From Mesostigma viride (lineage: Eukaryota; Streptophyta; Mesostigmatophyceae; Mesostigmatales; Mesostigmataceae): 64,000 nucleotides of DNA. The stretch lies in NCBI GenBank assembly GCA_009746045.1, contig RPFO01000090.1, positions 1,015,298-1,079,297 on the forward strand. Direction: 5' to 3'. A program made the position numbers and the translations under genes. Positions within the stretch are counted from its first letter, which is position 1, and every line of letters begins with the position of its first letter. The notes beneath the pieces were generated by a model, which did not search any database, was not told the origin of the DNA, and saw only the letters and a list, made by a program, of their open reading frames with translations. Shown here one piece after another: positions 54,278 through 64,000 of the stretch.

Positions 54278-55675
54278 ATGAAAATCCGTCTGCAGCTCCG
54301 GCTGCAGCTTTGCCCTCAGGTCCGGCAGGCAGCGGTGATCGACACTAGTACGTCGTGCACTCGGGTGGTCGCCCAGCAACCTCCCGGGCTCAACGCCTCG
54401 CCATCGGCATCGCCAGACCCTAAACGCAGCCGCTCATCCTTTCCACGCGAACCGCGTTTCAAGCTCCACTCCTTCCATGCCGACGATCACGACTGGTACA
54501 ACAACATCTCCCCGGTAACTGCTCTGTGATTGCATTTTCTACGGGGACTATGCCTCGCTTCTTGAGCTGTGCCTCCACCATCACAGCATCCGCCGCCTCC
54601 TGGAATTTGACGGCACTGATTTTAAACAGAGCCACAAACTGCCGGTGACGGGCATGTACCCCCGGCCCAAGCTTCAGCACATGCTTCTTTGTTCCCTTCC
54701 AGTGACGAAGTCTGACGGCGAGATCTGGGCCCCCACCATCTCCGCAGCCACATACCGCTCCATCCTCACGGAAGCCTTTCAGCAGCACGTGACCCCCCTT
54801 GCCACAGATGTGGCGGCAATGGGCGGCACGCTGGCTGCTGAGCTCCCTCACATTTCCACCACCGTCACCTCCACCTCCAGTCCTCCACCCTCCTCGCCTC
54901 CACCTCCACTGCCACCTCCACCTCTGGACACCTCCACCGCCAACATCAAAGCCCAGCTCCTCGCCATCGACCAGCGTCTCCAGGACACCGCCATCGCAAT
55001 CGAATGCCTGCAGAACACCGCCGGCATCACCGCCCAGTCGGTGAAGGATATCGCTGCCCAGCCGGCTTCTGCTGGCCCAAGTGGCGACGCCCCTCCCACC
55101 CAGACCTGGGCGGACCTGCTCAAGCACCACGCCAGCTCCACCACGTACCTCCACCATCGCGGCATGTGCAGCTAGCTTAAGCAACAAGCCCTCGACCTCC
55201 GCGAGGAGGCCGGCCGCACCCAGCGCAGCCACAACATCATCGTCAAGCACTTCGACCAGCCGGCAGGTGAGGACTCGACGACTCTTCTTACGGCATTTAA
55301 TTAAGCGCGACATTTTTGCCCCCATGCACATTACTGGTGCCAGCTGCACATCAGTGTCGCGGCTGTTGGCCTCCCCAGTGCGCGGGGTAAGGCTGGCCCG
55401 GTACCTGTGCTCCTCACCTTTCAGTACATGGCGGACAAGCTGTTGTTTCTTGAAAACCGCAAGAAGCTCTCGGGGACTCACTTCACGCTGGACGACGACC
55501 TGCCCCTGGCCTAGCAACAACGGCGACGCGAGCTATGGCCGACCTACCTCCAGATACGGCAAAGCGCAAGGGGGAAACCGGTATACTGGAGGGGGGACAT
55601 CATCCACGTCGACCACAAGCCCTGGCAGGCACCCCCTGCCACCTCAGCAACCGGCCAGTCTAGGAAATATAGCAG
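54278..55675 (+). pseudogene. L1-type LINE ORF1 remnant
   Basis: Plus-strand frames in order: PREPRFKLHSFHADD (54278-54529); a 176-codon piece with a coiled-coil-like QLLAIDQRLQDTAIAIECLQ (54645-55175); then LREEAGRTQRSHNIIVKHFD (about 55190-55265), resembling the RRM entry of Transposase_22 ORF1 proteins; then ADKLLFLENRKKL...FTLDDDLPLA, a stop, and QQRRRELWPTYLQIR (about 55430-55560), resembling the ORF1 C-terminal domain (RRxLWP). Broken by stops and frame changes. No reverse transcriptase follows. Confidence 0.6.
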
Positions 55676-55814
55676 TAGTGTAGATTAGTAGGGCTTAGCC
55701 TACCACGCGGCCCCAGCGCATGTGCGCCCATAATGGCCCCCATGGATGATGCCTTCAGAATTTAGCCAAGCCATGCCTATAATGGGACCCCCATGGATTT
55801 TGCATTAAGAATTT

Positions 55815-56105
55815 AGCCATGCTCTACATATGCAGAGAGATGCTCTCTGTTGAGAAGCCATGCCTTAGCTCTTGTATAGCCATGATGATCTTCCCCCACA
55901 TGACATGCTCCCCCTTAGCTGGGCATAGCGTGATAGATCATGAGGGTGCAGGTGCCCTGGTGCACCTAGAGCAAGGGTAGCTTACATTCCCACCCTTGCC
56001 GGAAGTAGCCCAGAATGTATTAAAAGCCATACATGCCCCTTCTCAGGGATATGCGCTACATGTACTCCCAACGGAGTTATGTTCCTAATTAATTCCTAAT
56101 TAATT
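55815..56105 (+). repeat. 280-bp repeat family, copy 2
   Basis: Direct copy of 53395-53665 at roughly 85 percent identity by eye. Confidence 0.85.
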
Positions 56106-56258
56106 AATTAATTAACGTAATGACTGACTAGCTAGACCTTTTCAGTGGTTTTCCATTTGCGGGTATTTCCTCGTAAATGGTGGGAGAGCGATCGCAGCAA
56201 TGGTGCTCACCACTACTAGACACTCCCAGCCAGTTCGGCTCGAAACACACGCCCTGAT

Positions 56259-56476
56259 CAAGCAAGCTGTTTCCGGCCCCACCGTCTAGGTCATCTAGTC
56301 GCTCGATCTACACGTAAGCCAGCCATAATTTCAATGCACAAGCTAGGCTACACATTTCCATCACCATTCATATTCATCATCCTGAACGACTCGAACCCGC
56401 GGACAAGATAACGGCAGGCTCGAGCTACCATGGTCCGGATTCTCCCGATTTCTGGCCTGCGCTGGTTGTCTCCTTG
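56259..56476 (+). repeat. 220-bp direct repeat, left copy
   Basis: Matches 56868-57085 almost throughout (for example GACAAGATAACGGCAGGCTC). Confidence 0.9.
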
Positions 56477-56499
56477 ATAGGAGGAGGTGTCTACCTGGT

Positions 56500-56790
56500 T
56501 TATTAATTAAGAACATACCTCCGTGGGGAGGATATGTAACACATATCCCTGAGAAGGGGCACTGATATGGTTTTCAATACATTCTAGGCGACAACCTGCA
56601 GCTGGAATTGGTGTATTAACTGCCACCTACTCGGGGTGCACAGTTGAGGTGCACCTGCACCACCATGTATTCCAGCAGCTGTGCAAAGTTGCGGACATGG
56701 GGTGGAAGATGATCATGGCTAGGAAATTGCTAGGGCCTGATGGCGTCTCAGCAGAGAGTGGCTCTCTGCACATGGGCAAAGCATGGCTGA
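56500..56790 (-). repeat. 280-bp repeat family, copy 3 (inverted)
   Basis: Reverse complement of copies 1 and 2 at lower identity (ACCTCCGTGGGGAGG..., ATTCTAGGC, GCAGAGAGTGGCTCTCTGCA). It sits between the two 220-bp direct repeats, as if its insertion were linked to their duplication. Confidence 0.7.
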
Positions 56791-56867
56791 CTCATAGCGG
56801 ATGCAGTAAGGCTGCCCAATGGTCCAGAGCCCACAGATATAGGCTTGGAACACATTTGGACAACCCT

Positions 56868-57085
56868 GATCAAGCAAGCTGTTTCCGGCCCCACTGTCTA
56901 GGTCATCTAGTCGCTCTACATGTAAGCCAGCTATAATTTCAATGCACAAGGCTACACATTTCCATCTCCATTCATATACATCGTCCTGAACGACTCGAAA
57001 ACGCGGACAAGATAACGGCAGGCTCGAGCTACCATGGTCCGGATTCTCCCGATTTCTGGCCTGCGCTGGTTGTCTCCTTGACATT
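56868..57085 (+). repeat. 220-bp direct repeat, right copy
   Basis: Partner of 56259-56476; a few short indels. Confidence 0.9.
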
Positions 57086-57201
57086 TGGATCGGCGCCGGT
57101 TTGGGAGAATATAAAGGCCTCTCCCGGAGCCTGAGGGTTTTTAGGGGCATTCCCAGGGTTAACCCACAACCCACCGTCTACCTGGTTTGCCAGTCCTAAT
57201 T

Positions 57202-57438
57202 TTAAGCCCGCCAGCAGGGCCCACATCGGTATTCATGCAACTGGTCTGCGCGGGCGAGATGGCCAGCAAAGAGGAGGCGGCGGTGTTGGATGGTATGGGT
57301 GACAAGAGGGAGCTCGCAGTAGAGCTCGGCCCGGGTGCGGCGCTCTTGGTAGCGGACGCCGAGGATGTGACGGAGCATTCGAGTGACCAAGATTCTAACC
57401 TCTGGTAGTCGGTGATTGCAGGCGCCACGGTACCCCAA
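57202..57438 (-). pseudogene. LINE ORF2 C-terminal fragment
   Basis: Minus-strand translation RILVTRMLRHILGVRYQERR followed by ELYCELPLVTHTIQHRRLLF and GHLARAD matches the post-RT region of LINE polymerases (the 'LRxILGxRxxDRxxxxELYxxxxxxxxxxxIRRRRLRWxGHVxRM' pattern). Start and end are arbitrary; no RT core nearby. Confidence 0.7.
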
Positions 57439-59879
57439 AGCGCTAGTTATGTTTATTTTATTTTGTCACCGCGTCCCCGATCCACCGACAGTTGATCTGA
57501 AACAAACTCGCGAGATCAGTGCCGTTTGTTCCTAGCGGCCAGGAGTGTTCAGTTGTAAGCACCATTGCTGCGAGATCGATTTCACTCCTGCGATTTGTAT
57601 GAGGATTCGGGCCTAGCTCCATGAAAGTAAGTACCTTCGATGGAGCTACCATCACGAGGACTGAGCTACCATCGATACTTACACTTATAATTCAAATCAA
57701 TAGATCATATACGTTAGCCATTAGTCAATTAGCAAATAATTAAGCAGTTATTAATTAATTAAACACGTGCTCCCGTTGAAGACTCACTGAGTACTAACCC
57801 TGATGGATAGGGATGGATGGATGGATGGATGGAGGGAGGGAGGCAGACCGACCGGTAAAGCTGGGACGCGATGTTGAGAGTACGGAGTAGCCTGGAAAAT
57901 GCAAAGGAAAACATGATATCTAATTATTACTTAGTGAATGACTGCCACTTTATGTACAGCTCAAGTCGGGGCCCAGAAGCCCTGCAGGCAGAGGCCATAC
58001 ACGTATGGCACCGTCGGCTAAATTCCAAAGTGGGATAACCCATGCAAGGCTGCCCAAGAATCATGATGGGGACGCTTCCCATGCACACACAACTCTCCTA
58101 TCCTTTCCAAACAATCAATTAAACCGGCCACACACGCTGGTTGTCTCATCAACAAACAGCTCGAAACGCTTGAAGCTTCAATGCTCCGCCGGTTCTAAGC
58201 TTCAAGAAAACCTCCTAGCATCCAGTGACGCCTAATATCGTCCCATTCCATCGGCCCTGCACGAACTGCACCCAACGTGGCCTGGCACCTTCTTACATGC
58301 AACCCTGGCAGGAATAGGGGCCGCCATGTCCCACTTGCAATGCCCCATGACAAGGGTCAGCAGTAGTGCGTGGGGACTCCCCCCCGCCATGAACAATCAG
58401 TTAGCCATCTCCTTGCCTGGTCTCCCTGCCCCTGTTCCGCCGCCCCCCCCCCACCCTCACCCCTCCCCCCTTGTCCCCCAACCCCCCTTTTCTTCTCTTT
58501 GGTTCACAACGGATCCGCAAGACCTTCAACAAGTCCGCGCGCGACACTTGGCAGCAGTGGCGCTTGCGCCAGCGCAGCGTAGGGTGCCTGGGGTAACCAC
58601 ACCTGGATACCTACCCACTCCGGAATATTGGAATCCAAGCGCCACGGGTGCCTTGCGAAGCGGTTGGTCGATATTTGCAGTGATGGCCACCATTACGTTG
58701 TAATCGGGGCGATGGCACCCCATCCACGCACACGCCCGGTGCTCGGGCCTGTGTAACAGCCCCCTATGCCCTCGTACACCTCATGCCCTCACAGACCTGC
58801 TTTGTTGCCCCATGTCCTCTCCGGAAGGAACCTATGCAACGGAAACAGGCAGGGAACAGCAAGCAGGGGAACGCTGGCACGTGGCAGCTGAGGTGGCTGC
58901 TCGCGTGCCAATGCTCCCAGACACTCGAGTCCTCAGCCGCATCCACATTGGCGCAGTCGGCACTTGGCGCCCCAAACCAACGACTCCATTCTGTCTCCAG
59001 TGCCACAACTCAACTCAGGCAGGCCGTGTCATCGTCCTCACAGACAGGAAGCCAGGGAGGACCCCACGCTCATGGAAGGGGGGAAAGGAAAGGGAAGGGA
59101 CCTTGATACATTTGCTTTCTCTCCCTCGCCACACAACAGCAGGGTTCCATCCAACGTAACCCTAGAATGGGCATGGCAGCCAGGGCAAGTCGGACCCCAA
59201 AAGCAATCGGCCAGCAGACAGCCCCGTCATCTACGTGTTTTTAATTCATTAATGGCCACCAGACAGGTCGAGCGTGACCGGCCATGCGGCCAGATGCCAC
59301 ACGCAGGGCATCCGTCACGGCACTCCTATGGGACGGCAGTGCCACCCATCTCTGCTGGGAAAGGAACAAAGGAAGCCTCTCACGCGGCTTTGCGCCCATG
59401 TCAGCGGATGGACAGTCCACGGTGACATCGGTCGTGCTTGTTATGAATGTTCATGTGGTGTTAAGCAAGCATTCCATTGCCCTCCCATGGGTATCCATAC
59501 TCATGGCACTGAAGTGGACGCCTGTGGGCGGCCCCGAGACCGCACACGTGACGTTGTTCGGGTAGAGCCTTCCTTCCCTTGGTCCTCCATCAACGCCCCT
59601 GAGGGGCTATAACCAACGCCCCATAGGCCCTTCAACACAGCCCCTCAAGCCCTTAATCCCAGCCCATCCGCCCCATTCATCAAGGCCTCGCAGGGTCCTG
59701 CGCCATGGCCGCTGCCAAGGCCCGCCTCAAGACCAATATCGAGGACCTATGCCGCGGCCGATACCAAGGTCCACGCCAAGGCTTTCAAAAAAATGTATCA
59801 AGGTTGATCCCAACGCCTGCAAACTTGCCACAAGCCTTGCACTCTCATCCGATGGCACTCTCGTCGGACGGCACCCTCG
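57439..59879. other. No recognisable gene
   Basis: Contains an inverted partial copy of the SINE-like end (about 57750-57775, TTAATTAAACACGTGCTCCC), a (GGAT)n microsatellite at 57806-57835 and C-rich low-complexity at 58435-58490. Frames at 58783-59612 lack domain features. Confidence 0.5.
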
Positions 59880-60086
59880 TCAGACCGCGTATGATCCCGG
59901 GCCCAGCGTGTTCATGGGCGAGTCGGACGCATTCTTCTTGGCCACAAAGCGGTCCGAGGAGCCAAACTTGAACGCGGGGGCTGCCTTGACCTTGCTGGTG
60001 ACCTTGACGTCCTGCGAGTTGTACTTGGTCGGGCCGGGCGAGTCCTTGCCCCCTGTCGCCTTGGAGTGGGTGTCGGTGATGAACAC
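59880..60086 (-). CDS. SHIPPO gene exon 2
   Basis: VFITDTHSKATGGKDSPGPT then KYNSQDVKVTSKVKAAPAFK and LGPGSYAV, TGA at 59880-59882. Phase 0. Confidence 0.85.
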   Translation of the reverse strand: MFITDTHSKATGGKDSPGPTKYNSQDVKVTSKVKAAPAFKFGSSDRFVAKKNASDSPMNTLGPGSYAV

Positions 60087-60130
60087 CTGGGGGGGCGGGG
60101 CGTGATCCATCCATTATCCAACCCATCGCT

Positions 60131-60161
<31 letters not shown>

Positions 60162-62333
60162 TCGTTCGTTCGTTCGTTCGTTCGTTCGTTCGTTCGTTCG
60201 TTCGTTCGTTCGTTCGTTCGTTCGTTCGTTCGTTCGTTCGTTCGTTCGTTCGTTCGTTCGTTCGTTCGTTCGTTCGTTCGTTCGTTCGTTCGTTCGTTCG
60301 TTCGTTCGTTCGTTCGTTCGTTCGTTCGTTCGTTCGTTCGTTCGTTCGTTCGTTCGTTCGTTCGTTCGTTCGTTCGTTCGTTCGTTCGTTCGTTCGTTCG
60401 TTCGTTACCTACGTAGGTCGGTCGGTCGGTCGGTCGGTCGGTCGGTCGGTCGGTCGGTCGGTCGGTCGGTCGGTCGGTCGGTCGGTCGGTCGGTCGGTCG
60501 GTCGGTCGGTCGGTCGGTCGGTCGGTCGGTCGGTCGGTCGGTCGTCGTCGGTCGGTCGGTCGGTCGTTCGGTCGGTCGGTCGGTCGGTCGGTCGGTCGGT
60601 CGGTCGGTCGGTCGGTCGGTCGGTCGGTCGGTCGGTCGGTCGGTCGGTCGGTCGGTCGGTCGGTCGGTGGGTGGGTGGGTGGGTGGGTGGGTGGGTGGGT
60701 GGGTGGGTGGGTGGGTGGGTGGGTGGGTGGGTGGGTGGGTGGGTGGGTGGGTGGGTGGGTGGGTGGGTGGGTGGGTGGGTGGGTGGGTGGGTCGGGTGGG
60801 AGGGTGGGAGGGTGGGTGGGTTGGTTGGTTGGTGGGTGGGTGGGTGGGTAGGTAGGTTAGTTCGTTAGATAGATAGTAGGTTCACTTATCAATACCATTA
60901 ACCAACTGCCCATGCGTGGGGTTGCACGGGGCTACCTGGGGCTACATGGGGTGGGATGAGGGCAGCTATCCAACCTTGACAATGAGCAACAGGGATACTC
61001 GGATGCTGCCCATACTTAAGCTGCGTGTTGTCTTACTTAGCGCAAATTGGATTTCTCAGTTGCTACATGCAAGGGTTGCATCACTCAATAGGGATGGAGT
61101 AGCTTGCAAGCAGCGCGACATATCATGGTATGGCTTGTGCGGTCTCTCCTGTCGTTGACTATGGTGTGCTTGTTGAGATTATATAAGATTATATTTCATA
61201 TTAACAGCCAGTATGACCAATGCATATCGAGTATCAACAGCCAATAATGTCATGACCATATAAGAGGCATTGGTGTGATGCTACATCCACGATAAGTTAC
61301 ACATCAAGTCTGTCAAGTTAGTGGCGTGAGACCAAATATCATTGATGGCCAGCCCGCTCCACATGAGAAAGCAAGCAGCTCATTATGAGCTATTGAACAA
61401 CAGAAAAAAAATAGTGTACAGTGTCCCCTTGTTGGGAGTCAATGGGCAACGTCATACCAACCTGGCCATGACAAATGCAGGAACACTCTGCCCTATGGCA
61501 TGCAAGTCAATGTTGCCAGACATGCATCACTGTGCTTGAGCAATCACATACTCGTAGGGCACTGTTATATCTTCCCAGGAAAAGGCCGATACACACATGT
61601 ACCCCAGAATGCGTGTCCTTTTCCCCTTCCTTCTTACTGGCAAAGGGCAGAAAACGATATGAATGACTGGCCATACCCTTTCAGTTGCATCCCGAGCTGT
61701 CTTCGAGAATGAGTGCTTTGGTGGAGACGACCTGGTCGACAGCGGTTGATGGCCGATAGCAGAAGGCGCCGCGTATGCCCCCGGTCCAGGCGCGCTCCTA
61801 TATGAAGGCGTGTGGCCTGGCTGAATCCCGTCCGCCTGCCTTGCCCCCGTCCCGAATTTGAAGGAGGATTCGCTTTCGCCAATCCAACCCTTGGCTGGCC
61901 GAGGATTGTCTGCACAAGGAGTCTTATATTCTTCTCTAAACTCCGTCTTGAAGGCGCTAAACCGCCCGGAGGATCCAAAGGACACCGATGGGGTTCCATG
62001 GACTTTTGACGACACGGTTGAATCCTGCTTGTATGCACCTGGTCCAGGAGGGGGCGCACGCTCTTTCACAGGACTGGTCCTTACTCCAAAGCGGTGCGAT
62101 GGGGCAGTTTCCTTAAGAGAAACGCGCTGTTCACCAAAACTGGAATCGTTTTGGTAAACCGGGCCTGGCGAGCTAGAGCCTTTCACAAAATTTGGGGTGA
62201 TGTCTTTATCGAAAACCTTGGTAATGTCTTTACGCTGAGATCCTCCGAATTTGAAAGCCGGAGAGCTTGACCTGTTAGACACGGGCTGATCTCCAAACAT
62301 CGAGCGATCTCGAAGGGTCGAATGCTGAGACAT
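59880..62333 (-). CDS. SHIPPO/STPGR-repeat ciliary protein, two exons
   Basis: Minus-strand gene: exon 1 62333-61677 (219 codons) from ATG (MSQHSTLRDRSMFGDQPVSN); exon 2 60086-59880 (68 codons plus stop). The donor after TARDATER is GTATGG; the acceptor is a C-rich tract ending CAG. The ~287-residue product carries Pro-Gly repeats SSPGPVYQ, PPPGPGAYKQ, SAPGPGAYAAP, DSPGPTKYN and LGPGSYAV, alternating with PAFKFG/PSVSFG-type motifs (SxxFKFG near residue 165). These are hallmarks of SHIPPO/ODF3-type sperm-tail PG-rich repeat proteins, which associate with axonemal or cortical microtubules. It ends in a repeat, so a further exon cannot be excluded. It implies cilia or flagella at some life stage. 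Confidence 0.85.
60133..60866. repeat. Compound tetranucleotide array TTCG-GGTC-GGTG
   Basis: (TTCG)n from 60133 to 60407, a CCTACGTAGG palindrome, (GGTC)n from about 60416 to 60667 with two interruptions, then (GGTG)n to about 60790 decaying into GGGA/GGTT/GGTA variants. It lies in the SHIPPO intron. Predicted peptide repeats are artefacts. Confidence 0.97.
61677..62333 (-). CDS. SHIPPO gene exon 1
   Basis: 219 codons with three PG repeats. Start chosen as the first ATG of the open frame; the upstream sequence is unrelated and AT-rich. Confidence 0.88.
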
Positions 62334-64000
62334 TTTCTGAGATAACAGGCTCTACGATCAAATGTCAAATGAGGGCTGTACTTAGCACGGAGTGCTTGCG
62401 TTTTCCAGGAAAGTCTGCAGCAACAGAGCAGCCATTTTCGACCAGCTTCTCGATAAACCTCCTCTCTTCAATGAAAATGCAGAAAATAGGATAAAAACGT
62501 TGAGGACAGCACGTAGATTTCCTTCAAAATCTCCGTCGAAAATGCCGAGATCTAGCTGGCCATGGCGTCTCCTGGCCTCCTGGTTTATTTTTCGATCAGC
62601 ACGGCCGGTGCAGACTGGAACCGTGGAACGGGGGAACCAGCGTTCATTCCTGCGGTCCTGCCGACCCCTGAGATACTTTCAATATTGAGATACTTTCAAT
62701 ACACCCTGCCGTATACAAGCATCATATTCCGTGATATAGGATGCGTATCGGTACATTTCTCGTCGTACAGTCTGACATTCGAATGGTTAAAACCGTACGC
62801 ACCAAAGAAAACACCGCGCGTGACGGGCGACGCACAATGCCACCTACGCAGGCAATGGACAGCGAGGAGCCTGCTGACATAATATTTTGTTGCGTAATCG
62901 TCCGCCATCCATGGCTTTTCGCTGCGCTGGGCGTGGCAGACAGTCGCTTTTTTAAGCGGCTGCCCTTAATCAATGCGATGATTTTGGGCCCTTCGCTCAT
63001 GAATTATGTTTATGTTTGAATATCGCCCCTGATATATTGTGCCAATGGCGCGAGCGAGGGTCCTTATTTCGCTGGTCCGGCAGAAAGTCCGGTCGGCGGA
63101 CGATGTAGGAATTTCTGCTGGTTGTTGGTTAAGGAACGTCACTACCCATGCCGTCTCCCCTGTCGATAGCTCAGTAGGCACTGCCGCACGCAACGCTACC
63201 AGTTGGTGGAGCGCTAATCCCACCGCATTGGGCATCCCTCAGAGAATACGCCATTATGTTGAATGCTACAAAGAGCTGTCGAAATTCCGGCTGAGGTACG
63301 TTTGCTCCGGGCTAACAGATCCTATTGATAGTTCTTCGAATAATTTTCGTGTTCGCGATGAGCTTTCCTTTCGTTAAATCACTGGATGGATGTGGTCTTT
63401 ACTTAGCCGGCAGAGGCGAAGATCTACTGTAGACAGCGCTTACGCACTCGCGTACATGGCAATTGATAGACGCTTTGCTAAGCCGCTGGCCCTACCCTTG
63501 CTGAGAAAGTAGCAGTAGCTGCCTGCCTATCCTCATGTTCGTGCGTATTTCGCAGCGCACTAGTCGTCTCCACTGCCGCTGCTGGATTCGTGCTGGGTAG
63601 CCCTGAGACGATTGACTGGGCATCGTGCGCGTGGACATCGTTCGGGACGATGGCATCCGCCGCGTCCGCCAACGCATTCAACCAAGTGAGACACCCCAGC
63701 CTGTGTGCCAACTTTTCTTGTGAGGAGCTGGTTGCCACTTGCCATGCATCCCTATTGGTCGCTGTGAATCTCCTCGGCCAAACATCCTGTGGTTCATAAC
63801 AACATTTCATGTCGGTATTTCCCACGTGCTTAGAAAGCTTCCGATGTTGATCTTTCTTCTTGACTTGGGATAATGGACAAGCTTCAAGTCAAGGATGTCC
63901 TTATGGTTGTTCTTGTGGCGCACAGGAAAGTCTACTGTTTAGGCCTGTAGGCCTAGGGTAGGCAGGAACCCTCATGCAACCTCAGTTGACAGGGAATGAG
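62334..64000. other. No gene supported
   Basis: Upstream flank of the SHIPPO gene. A small direct repeat GAGATACTTTCAATA occurs at 62671 and 62687. Frames at 63039-63377 (plus) and 63478-63825 (minus) are open but have no recognisable domain, so I leave them uncalled. Confidence 0.45.

Noticed and set aside
54459..55520. 353-codon minus-strand frame
   Set aside because: Gly/Val-rich shadow of the Pro/Ser-rich plus-strand LINE ORF1 remnant.
60066..60868. FVRS and GWVG repeat proteins
   Set aside because: Tetranucleotide microsatellite artefacts.
63039..63825. Open frames near the right edge
   Set aside because: No motif, no splice-linked partner, and overlapping frames on both strands.

Overview
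The window is nuclear DNA from a eukaryote: GT-AG introns, chimeric retroelements, and no operons or bacterial promoters. A tektin-like SHIPPO/STPGR ciliary gene implies a flagellated lineage. The split-direct-repeat elements, Ty3 and Ty1-class retroelements and tetranucleotide arrays fit a repeat-rich green (chlorophyte/prasinophyte-type) alga best. That assignment is inference, not something the sequence proves.

Layout. Positions 1-6126 hold the 3' half of a Ty3/gypsy chromovirus: integrase, broken chromodomain, a large accessory ORF in the env position, polypurine tract and 3' LTR, plus an LTR-like element at 275-942. It abuts a LINE remnant at 6127. Positions 6600-9270 hold small inverted-repeat elements and no convincing gene.

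From 9274 to 49525 on the plus strand runs one very long gene, reconstructed here as at least 16 exons (about 2,010 codons, 5' end not found). It encodes a WD40 propeller, a roughly 430-residue low-complexity linker, and a complete DEAH/RHA-type helicase with HA2/ratchet and OB-fold modules. Its helicase motif I is completed by an 8-nt microexon (39322-39329). The introns carry most of the repeats: a young antisense Ty1/copia-class element (10998-17559), two related split-direct-repeat (DIRS/PAT/TOC-like) elements in opposite orientation (21515-23512 and 25802-27767), SINE-like copies, 9-bp, 26-bp, 39-bp and 54-bp tandem arrays, and 'echo' copies of exon edges.

Positions 49526-59879 are intergenic and repeat-rich: a foldback element, a three-copy 280-bp family, an L1-type ORF1 remnant and an antisense LINE tail. 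Positions 59880-62333 on the minus strand hold a two-exon SHIPPO (PGPGxY) gene whose intron contains a 740-bp compound tetranucleotide array. Positions 62334-64000 have no gene I can support.

Several coding regions (Ty3 chromodomain, Ty3 accessory ORF, helicase exon 11, two copia pol junctions) break frame in a way that one missing base would explain, often beside a homopolymer. Some of these breaks may be assembly errors rather than biology.
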